Shown here: piece by piece, positions 8,512-18,000 of the stretch
Layout: every line of letters starts with the position of its first letter
Position numbering within the stretch: position 1 is the first letter of the stretch
NCBI GenBank assembly: GCA_031296915.1
Contig: JAVDPC010000022.1
Span: forward strand, 1 to 64,000
Source of the DNA: Cerasicoccus frondis
GTDB taxonomy: Bacteria; Verrucomicrobiota; Verrucomicrobiia; Opitutales; Cerasicoccaceae
Length of the DNA: 64,000 nucleotides
Reading direction: 5' to 3'
Made by a program: the position numbers and the translations under genes
Notes under the pieces: model-generated
Database searches by the model: none
Told to the model about the DNA's origin: nothing
The model's input: the letters and a program-made list of their open reading frames with translations, nothing else

Positions 8512-8597
8512 GTTCATAGTCGAGAAGCTGCTCATCGCGCTAAAACCATAGTAAGCCCAAGGCCAGTTGGCACGCTTGCTATGGTTGGCCGTGCATA
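8512..8597 (-). repeat. Degenerate copy of repeat R
   Basis: A strongly diverged relative of repeat R. It keeps GGTTCAT-GTCGAGAAGCT, CATCGCGC, GTTGGCACG and TATGGTTGGC in the same order. It lies directly beside a good copy (8604-8708), so two generations of the boundary repeat are stacked here. Confidence 0.5.
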
Positions 8598-8603
8598 GTT
8601 CTT

Positions 8604-8708
8604 ACCATAAATTGGTTCATTCGCTGAGAAGCTACACATTGCGCAATATTTCAAAGAAATTTGGCACGATGGCAAACGTCGTGCCTATGGTTGGCTCTGC
8701 AGCGGTTT
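8604..8708 (-). repeat. Cassette-end repeat R, copy 3
   Basis: About 105 bp, nearly identical to the right part of copies 1 and 2, with the perfect GGCACGA/TCGTGCC hairpin. The last codons of the immunity gene at 8685-9095 (encoding SKPLQSQP and the stop) lie inside this repeat. The recombination boundary therefore reaches into the gene. Confidence 0.75.
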
Positions 8709-9095
8709 TGATGAAACTATCCTACCTTCTTCAACTGTAAGTTCAACTCTACTTAAAACAGTATCTTTATCAATAAGGACTAAATCTACTTCGCCACTAA
8801 AGCTATTAAGCGTATCCTCTCCAACAGTATCAATAAGATCAGGATCAGTGTTAATGAAGCTAAAAAGATCATACAAGGATTTCATGTCTTGAATGTTTGA
8901 ACCATTACACAGCTCTGCATCCACTTTTAGAGTCATTAACTTCTGAGCATCATCTAAAGGATCTCTCCCAACAAAAAGCTGCACACCACTGGTTACTTCG
9001 TAAACCTCATGACTTTCACCACCCATGATAAATATCACAATAAATAGTGAAATAGTTGCGATCAATATTCCAATAAAAATACTATTCCTTTTCAT
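8685..9095 (-). CDS. Putative membrane-anchored immunity protein of the main RHS toxin
   Basis: 136 residues from the ATG at 9095, which overlaps the rhs stop codon by 14 bp. An N-terminal membrane segment (FIGILIATISLFIVIFIM) is followed by an acidic domain that should face the periplasm. The family is not recognised. The overlap with the rhs gene implies translational coupling, and together with the cassette layout it points to a cognate immunity protein. The C-terminal residues are encoded by repeat R and so are probably not specific to the function. Confidence 0.55.
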   Translation of the reverse strand: MKRNSIFIGILIATISLFIVIFIMGGESHEVYEVTSGVQLFVGRDPLDDAQKLMTLKVDAELCNGSNIQDMKSLYDLFSFINTDPDLIDTVGEDTLNSFSGEVDLVLIDKDTVLSRVELTVEEGRIVSSKPLQSQP

Positions 9096-12000
9096 CATCC
9101 GGATACACTGTAAAGTTACCAATACTAGAGGTGCCAGTAAAACTCCCTTTAATTGGATCAGGTGAATATACCTGACGGCCGGTTACATCAAATCCAGCTG
9201 TAGCCTCATAACTTGCAGTTGCTGTAACAGTAGCAGCATTCACTTGAGCGTAGACTACTCCAGCCTCATCAATTAAAAACGAAATAGACGATTTAATAAC
9301 TCCGTTAGCATCATAGTTAGCATCAACGTAAGTTCTAAATACATTACTCTTACCCCAATATCCAAAACTTGCTCCAACGTGAACATCCACATCAGCAACA
9401 ATTAGTTCTTGTTCATATTCTTCAGTCTTGGGAAACATATTAGATTTCACATCATCAGGCAGTTTGTTAATCCCCCTTAATGCTTTCTTCCAGTAATCTA
9501 TAAGCATTCCCTTACCTTCTGCAGCAACAATTTTATTCATTTTCTTATTAAGCTTCAATCGCGCCTTCCTCTCATTCGCTGCTTTTCTTCGATCCTGAGA
9601 ACTAAGCTGATTGAACAGATACCCGAACGCCGCTGAATATGCTCCATTAGCAAATTTTCCTCCTGCGATGACTGATGCGGTTCCTCCGACCATGGATGCT
9701 GCTGTTGTTTGCAGCGCAAAATCGCCAAACCTGCTGCCCACGTCAATGCCCGATATCCCGGGAGAGGCTCCGGCGGTCACGGCGCTGGCGAACATCCCCT
9801 GCAGGAAATCACCTCCAGCAAACACTTGCTGGGTGCCACCGATGACGCCATGGGCGACCATCTTGACCGCCAATTCACCCACTTCGGCTCCACTGTCGTA
9901 GCCAGGGACGACACCACCATCGGCTAGAGTTCCCCCGACGACCCAGAAGGCCGAAGCGAAAGCGCCTCCCATAATCGCCCCGCGCACTCCATCATTCACG
10001 CCCCCAGCCGCAATTCCTCCCGCAACTGTACCAACAAAGCTGGTCTGAGCGGTGCCCAAGGTCGCCCCAGCAGCCGTCAAGGCATAGGGCGCGGCATAGA
10101 ACACAACGACAGCGACCGCAATCCCCACCACGGTGCGCCAGTTCTCCGAGACCCAGTTGCCCACGCTGCTGAAGAAGTCCCCGATCGCGTCGAAGATGCC
10201 GTCGAGGAAGTAGCCGCTCGGGTCCGTGTAAGAGAGCGGATTGTTCAGCACGTAGCTGTAGCGGTTGAAGCTCTGCAGATTGCTCGGGAACTGGATGAAC
10301 GGGTCTGCGCTGATGAAGCGGCCCACCTGCGCGTCGTAGAGGCGCCCGTTCATGTGCACGATTTCGAATTCATCCAGATTCTCATGCCCGGTGTAGCCAA
10401 TCGAGTAATCGTGCTCCTGCTGCGCCAGCCACGCGTAGGAGCCAGTCTGCGTCTGGGCGTCAAAATCGTAGCCCCAGGTTTCCACGTCACGCTGACGGCC
10501 CCAGGCGTCGTAGCTGTTGTGCCGCACGTTCTGCGCGTCGCCATTGCCGTCCAGCGCAATCACGCTGGCCGTGATCGCCGACAGTGAGCCCTGGTGATCA
10601 TAATGCAGGTACTCCAGCGTTTCGCTATCGACGACGCCGTCGTTCTCGCTGTCCTCCTCGACGAAGACCGCAACCGCCCCCACCGGCGTGCTGATGTAGT
10701 GCCGCTTTTTCACCGTCTCCACGGAATCACGCCACTCCGTGATCACCTCATACAGGCCGCCCCCAACGTAAATCGTCTCGTCCGTATTGTCCACCGATCG
10801 ATACAGGTACTGGCGCACCCGCTGACGGTCCGCCCCGTAGTCAAACGTCGTCACTCCCGTGCCCGCGCGCGTGATCGACTTCACCTGGTTAAAGGTCGTC
10901 CACGTGTAGCTCTGCACCACGCTCGTCGGGTCATTGACATCGGTCTTCTTCAGCAGCGAGCCATTGCTGTCGTAGAACCACGCGTAGTCGTCCGACGAAG
11001 TCAGCGCGTTGATCCCGGCATTCGTCGCCACCCCGCCAATCGTGGCTTCCCCGTACTGCATCGTTCCGATCACACCGGCTTTGCCCGTCAGGTTGCCCAG
11101 CGAGTCATAGGTGGTGGTCGACTGGAAGGTCATCTCCCCGGCTTCGCCGAGCTCATGCGTCAGGTCCACATGCTCCATGCGGTTGAGGGCGTCGTAGCTG
11201 ATCGTCTCCTGCAGCTTGCGGTTCAGGTCCGTCCGGCGCGTCAGGTAGCCCACCTTCGTGTAATCAAACTCGAAGTTCTGGATGTCGGCCTTGGTCGCCG
11301 AGGCGCCCGTCTGCATCGACGTCAAAAAGCCCGTATCCTGCTCAAAGCCCAGGCGCGTCACGACGTCGTTGCCCAGCGTAAACTGCGTGAAGTTGCCCAA
11401 GTGGTCATAGGCGTCCGCCTGCCAGTAAAGCTCACCCACGGCGTCGTCGCGGCGAACCTCCTGCAGGTAGCCCTTGCTGTCGTAGACATTGTAAACGGTC
11501 AGCGTTTCACCCGGGTAGGTGAGCGCCAGCGGGCGGCTGTAGGCGTCGTAAGTCGTGCTCGTGGCAAACCATTCATCGCCGATGCGCTCGCGGGTCTCCT
11601 CCGCCCGGCCCAGCAAATCATAATCCACCTCCGAACGGTAAAGCACCACAGCGTTGTCATCGCGCGTCTCCACCGAAACCAGTTTGCCAAGGGCCATCAC
11701 TCCCGCATCGTAAGTCCAAGTCGCGGTTTCCTCCAGGCTGCCCGTCGCGTAATCACCGTCCACCCCGTCACCAGCCGACACGGTCACCCCGCTGTAATCG
11801 GCGCGGCTGATCACCCGGCCAATTTCATCGTAGGCAAACACCACCGCATTGCCGGCATTGTCATACTGCTCGATCAGCTCGCCGAAGGCATTGGTCACGT
11901 AATGCCACGCGCCCATGTTCAGGTCCGTCATCGACGTCTTGTGACCACGCTGGTCATAGGCCATGAGGATTGCACCAGCGCTGTTGGGCAGAATCGTCTT

Positions 12001-15000
12001 CACCAGGTTTTCGTGCGCATCATATTCCTGCTGCAAGGTGACCCCGGCGTTGTCCGTCGTCTCGATGACCTGCCCGGCGACATTGCTCAGCGAGCTGGTC
12101 AGTTCGTAGTCTTCGCGATCCAGCAGGGCAAAGGAACCAGCGATATCATCCGGGTCGAGACCGTCCGGGCTGCCATCCAGCAAGCGATACGTGCTGTTCG
12201 TCAATCCGCTGTAGACAAAGCCCGTGGCGCCCTCTCCGGGAGTCACCTGCAAGGTCACCCGGCCCATTGAATCGTAAAAGGTCTGCCCCCAATAGATCGG
12301 ATCGCTGGTCCCCCCGAAATACGGCATGCTCACCCACTCGGGCAACTGACGTATCTGATACAACTTGTCCACGTAGACCTTGGCGCCATTACCGGCAATC
12401 GACACCGTGCGCAGCTCACGGCCCAAGCGGTCGAAATAGGTCACGCCCGGCGCATCCGGCGCCGCCGTGCTCACCACCCGGACCGCTGTCAATGCATCCT
12501 CAGGCGCATCCACCGACAAATCCGATGCCCGCAACCGCTGCGTGCTCGCAACCGTCCCGTCCGCCGAGGTCACGCTGATCAGGCGGTCAAAGCTGTCATA
12601 GGCGTTGACCGTCGTGAGTCCATTGGGACCGATGGTCGTCAACACCGACCCGGACTTCGCTTCAAAAGTCGAAGAGGAGCTGTGGCCCACATCATTGATC
12701 GCCCGCAGCGCAAAGCGCCCCGTGGCGTCCATCTGAGTGTAGGCCGTGCGCGTCAAGAGACCCTCGCCGCCTTCACCGGTTACCTGGGTCCTGATCACAT
12801 TGCCATAGCCGTCGTAAGTGTAGGTCGTCGAAAGCGCAAATTCGGGCTCATCCGGCTCGACCGTTTCCGTTGTCAGCAACCAGGTGGCGTCAGCATCGTA
12901 GACAAAGCTGGAGGTTTTCGTTTTCGCATCACCACCGCCGGTGGTTTGCGTCACCGTCGAACGGGTCAAGCGTCCATAGCGATAATGATCCGCGTCATCC
13001 CCGTATTCACTCACTGTCGTGGTGGTGAAGCCGCCGCCCATATCCACGGTGATTTCCGCCAGGTTGCCCCACTCATCGTAGTCTTCGGCGGACTTCGTTG
13101 TCACCACCGTCGAATAAGGCGTTTCCAGGCCGTCGGTCGGCTCGTAGGTTTCCTTCGTTTCGGTTTCGGCGATAATGAAGTGGATATCGGAAAGGCCACT
13201 GACCGTTTCGATATCCACAAAACTGCTCATGGTCGCGCGATTGAGCGTGGTTCCGTCCTCCAGAGCCGTCGTGGTAGCCGACACCAATCCCGTGAACGGA
13301 TACTCCTGATTGAACTCTGTCGTGGTGACGGTTGTCAGCTCGTCACCATAGATGTCGGTCGTCGTCATCTGGCCAAAGCCCATCGACCCACGTTCGCGAT
13401 TCGACACCAGATTGGCGTAGCGATACTGGTGTTTCGAGAAAATCGCATCGCCGTTTTCATCGCTCATCCCGGTGTCCTTGTGGATTTCCACCACGGCCAA
13501 CGCCGCATTTTGGAAATCAAAATAACCGCTGCCCAGATTCTCTGCTTCCTCACCCTTCGTGTAAAAATTCGGATTCGTCAGGCGCTGGTAATAGGCGCGC
13601 GTCTGCACGCCAAGCCCATTCGTAACCGTGCCGATGACGTCGTAGGTGGCGTCCGAGTCCTTGCTCACGAATGCCCGATAGGGAGACGCCACCCCACCGG
13701 CCCCCAGTTGCGCAACCAGTAGCTCAGCCTGACCGTTTCCGGAAAAGTCGCCAATCAGCGCATTGAGCGTGGTTTTGTTCGACGTTTGCGGTATTAAAAT
13801 GGAGTCATTGATATCATTAATCTCATCAGCAAAATAGTTACTAACGCTATAAAACCCACTGTTATAATATCCCCTGAGCGCCTGGACTTCGTTTTCATTG
13901 ATCGGGATCACTTGCAGGTCACTGTTCTTCCCATTGAGCGGATGCCGGAAGTTAAAGACTGTGGCCGTGGCAACTCGATCAACCTTAGGCCCTTGTCGCA
14001 TCGTTCGGACGGAAGAACTAATGAGTTGAATGATGTCCAGAACACCATCCCCATAAAGATCGGCAACATGCCAGGTTACGCCAGTCCCACTGGATATCCG
14101 ATAATCATAAATCACTTTGGGACTGGAGAACATATTGTCATTCCCCTCATAATCGCCTTTAGAATAGGAAACCTTCATCTTGCGACTATTGCCATCGAAA
14201 TAGACTACATCCGAGCAGCCATCGCCATTCACATCGGCGACTCGTATGCGCTGATGCAGGTTATAAAAATCTACCTGACCGAGGTTTCCGTCCTGAGGGT
14301 GATAAGTAAATTGTCTCTGGCCCGACTCACCATTGGGCTCGTTCAAGTAAATCGCCAAGCGATAGTAGTTTTGATTGGCTCCACTTGATGCAAAATACTG
14401 CTGAGCGATATCCATGTAGCCATCGCCATTGAAGTCACCCATATGCCAGAACTGCCCCAGGCCTCTCTGATCCCCTCCCAGTGCGATCCAACGGGCCGAT
14501 GAATCACTCATCGCAATGTGTTGGCCGATATGGTTGCCTTCGGAAACCGCCAAATCAAAAGTCACCCCATAGGCGCCATTGTCACCAGCGCTGCTGGTAG
14601 GAAAGCCTGTCGGATAGACAAAAAGGATATCCGTTCGACCGTCTCCGGTAAAGTCGGCCTCAAACGCAGGACGCTCAGTGTTCCAATATGGCGCTCTGTC
14701 ACCAATTACCGTCCATGGACTCTCGCTGCTCGCCCACTGCCCATTGCCCTCGTTTTCAATAAACTTATAATTAGTATCCTGGCTGTTATTGGTCCCGGCG
14801 ACTTTCATGAAATCGGCATCACCGTCACCATCAAAATCCCCCTGAAAGAACCGGATATTCGAACTGCTGAAGTTAAAGCTGCCCCCCGACTTTATCACAT
14901 TTTGCTTATTGAAAGACCTTCCGTTCGAATAAAGGATATCCAGGTCAAAACTCCCCCCACTGGAGGATATCTGCGCGATGTCCATTTTACCGTCGCCATC

Positions 15001-18000
15001 GTAGTCACCCTGATAGTCGATGACCTTCGCGCCATGACCCGTATTATCGCCCATTTTGATGATACGCTTGCCGGTTCCCATGGCTTCCCACTCAAACACA
15101 GTGGGCAACAACCGGGTTCCATCCGACGACTCGGTGACAATTCCCAGCAACTGCGAACGACGGGTATTCTGGCTTTCCGTATAACGCATGCTGTATCGGC
15201 GAAAGAGATCATCTTCATAATAGGACTCAATCGCCTGCAATCGGTAGCGATTTTTCAGCAACTTACCCATCATGTAGCCCATAGACTGGTCCGGGCGTTC
15301 CTCGTAGCGGAAGTAGACATAGGCATAAGGTAGCGCCCCGGTGTTTTCGTTACCCGTATAGGCAATACGAGTCAGATGCAGAGGGTCATCGTTTGTCGGT
15401 TGCTCGTAGGTGTACTCATAGTAATTGCCCACCGCATCGGTTACCCGCGTCAAATGCCAAGTCAACGCTGCGGACTCTCCAGCAATTACGTAGCGTGAAT
15501 TCGCTACCGCCCCATAAGTCATGGTCAGTCCTGATTTGGTCTCGACCACAAGTGACTCCGGCCCGTTGCCCAAACTGCCATAACTCCAGATCCGGCTGAA
15601 GTCATTGAATTCCGTCCGGTATTCGGCGCCATCCTCACCATACTCCTTGTCTTGCGAAATCAGGATCAGGCGTTTGCCATCAATGTAAAAGCGGTCAGTA
15701 TCCGTATAATTTACGCCATCGACAAAGCCATCAATCAACCGGCTGCTCGGACCTCGCGTGATCGCCGAAAAACCGCTGAGGTTCCACCCCACGCCCATGA
15801 CGCCATTACTGCTGGTGCTGTTGTAATTTAAGGCCAGGGATGGTTGCGTCCCCGATGTGCCCGGCACGATGCCAATCGGCACATTGATATTCAGCGTGCC
15901 CGAAGCCGACGTAGTCGTCTCAACCGGCAGCGTGGAAAGAATCACATCCGGGTTAGCCGTCGCATCTCCGACTGTTAAGGTTGATGAGGCGTTGTCCGCT
16001 TCCGTCCCCAGAAGAATTTCATGAATGTTCGCGAGGCCGTCTCCATCGTAATCCGCCAGATAGTCACCAAGGCCATTGTCATAATCAATATTATCGCCAA
16101 TGGTGGAATCCATCGAAGTGGGAAAATCAAAAATTGGATCCTGCTGGATAACATCATCGACCCAGTCCTCCTCTTCATCGCTATAGAACCAACGCGGATT
16201 CGTAGTTGGGCTATCATACCAGAGCCAGCCAGCCAATTGACTAAATAGCCAGGTTTGATTGCTTACTGCGACATCATAGGTTGCATCCGAAGCGCTCCAC
16301 CAGCCAATTTCGGCATCGTAAAACCAATAGTCCGAATCCACTGACTCAACGTACAACCATCCGTGCTGACGATGGTATACCCAGGGGAAATTCCAGACAT
16401 TGACCTCACCCAACCAGAAAGTCGTCCATCCACTGGAATAGCTTTGCCCCGAAAGTCCAAAGAATGATTCAAAATCAGATTCGGCGATCAAGTCGTTAGC
16501 TGAGGGCGTGGATCCATCTGCTGGATAGACCGGAGTAACCGTAGGCAGTTCGACTACGGGTAGACCAACTGAGGGCAAGGTATCGATATCGTCGCCTGGA
16601 ACTGGAATTGCAGGCTCGTCGATGATCTGGAGGATAATGGATGCGTCAACATAGGACAAAAGAGAGCCGTCATCAATCACCGCCTGGGCAATCAGTGTTT
16701 TCGTGGCTGTCGCTAGTGGCGTATATTCCAGCGAATAAACATGACCTGATACTCCACCACCCGAGCTGTCGACCCCCAGCAAGTTTTCTGCACTGATTGA
16801 ACCTTCATAAAATTCAACATACGAGATTCCGACATTGGAATCAGCCAACACCTTGAGCGTTTTAGTATCCCCAAGTGTCATGCGACTGATTTCCCAAGGA
16901 TCTATCCACTGAACCCCTGGGATTGGCCCTTCGAAATCAAATGAAACGGCGGCCGACTCGGTTGTATCACTTGAGTCATCAGTAGCGACTATTCGATAGC
17001 TATGCTCACTCACCACGTCCTGGGTAAAAATAAATGTGTAATTAAAACCATCATTGCTGACAATCGCCGACACCGCTTGATCCGCATCATCCAGCAGTTC
17101 AATGCTGACCGGAGCGCTACCGGAACCATCAACGGCGCCATCAGGGTCTACGATGAATGCTTCCAGCGTAACTAATTTACCGGCTGTCCAGTTAATGGTC
17201 GATTCCAAGGGTGAAACCCACTCTACAATCGGCGGTGTATTCACCCAATTCACGCTCACAGGCTCAGTCAAAGCCTGAGCTCCGTTATTATCAGTCACTC
17301 GTGCATAATAGCTTAAACCAGTCGACGCAGTTTCTTCCCAATGAAAATACGCAGTGGAGAATTCCTTTGGATCGCTGGTCAGCGGCTCCAGTGGGATCAT
17401 CGAGTCGGGGTCCACATCGTTGAGCGGATAAACAACGTGTAAACGCGTGTCCGTGTCTGGCGCCGGTTCAATGCCCAACATCTGGAAATACTCTACGCGC
17501 AGATAGCGATTTTCAAAGTCCGCAGCGCTTACCGAGAATGTATGATAGTCCCTGATCGCCAAGTCGGCGCCGTCTTCAGGCGCTATCCATTCAATAACCG
17601 GCTCCGCATTCGCCCAAGCCATCACCGATTCATAATTTTCGGTATCCTTCCAGCGCAGTGGATACCCGGCACTGAAATCATCCTGGGCATACGAGCGCGC
17701 TTGCTCCTCCAACATCGGCAAGAGGATGTCCTCCCCTAATGCAACATCGTACCAAGCGACGTTGTCGATAAATTCGTCAATATCACCATCAGGCATGGTG
17801 GTCACAACCAGCATGCTTCCCGGGATGGGAAATGCCGCCAAACCGTTCAGCGGATCATGCATCTGCTCACTGTTCACTTGGTAATCGAGGCACAGGAATT
17901 CCACACTGATGTGCGGATAATTGTAAACGCGCTCACCGTTGATATAGAAAGTCACTTCAATAGCGTCTTCAGCATCCGTTCGCACAGTAACCGCGATACG

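Noticed and set aside
8159..8535. Short frames on both strands in the spacer
   Set aside because: No recognisable product or ribosome-binding site; likely chance.
10594..12270. 558-codon plus-strand frame inside the rhs gene, with others at 12682-13722 and 7013-7978
   Set aside because: Antisense shadows of the high-GC RHS repeats. The products are His/Arg/Val-rich without domains, and the minus-strand gene is certain.
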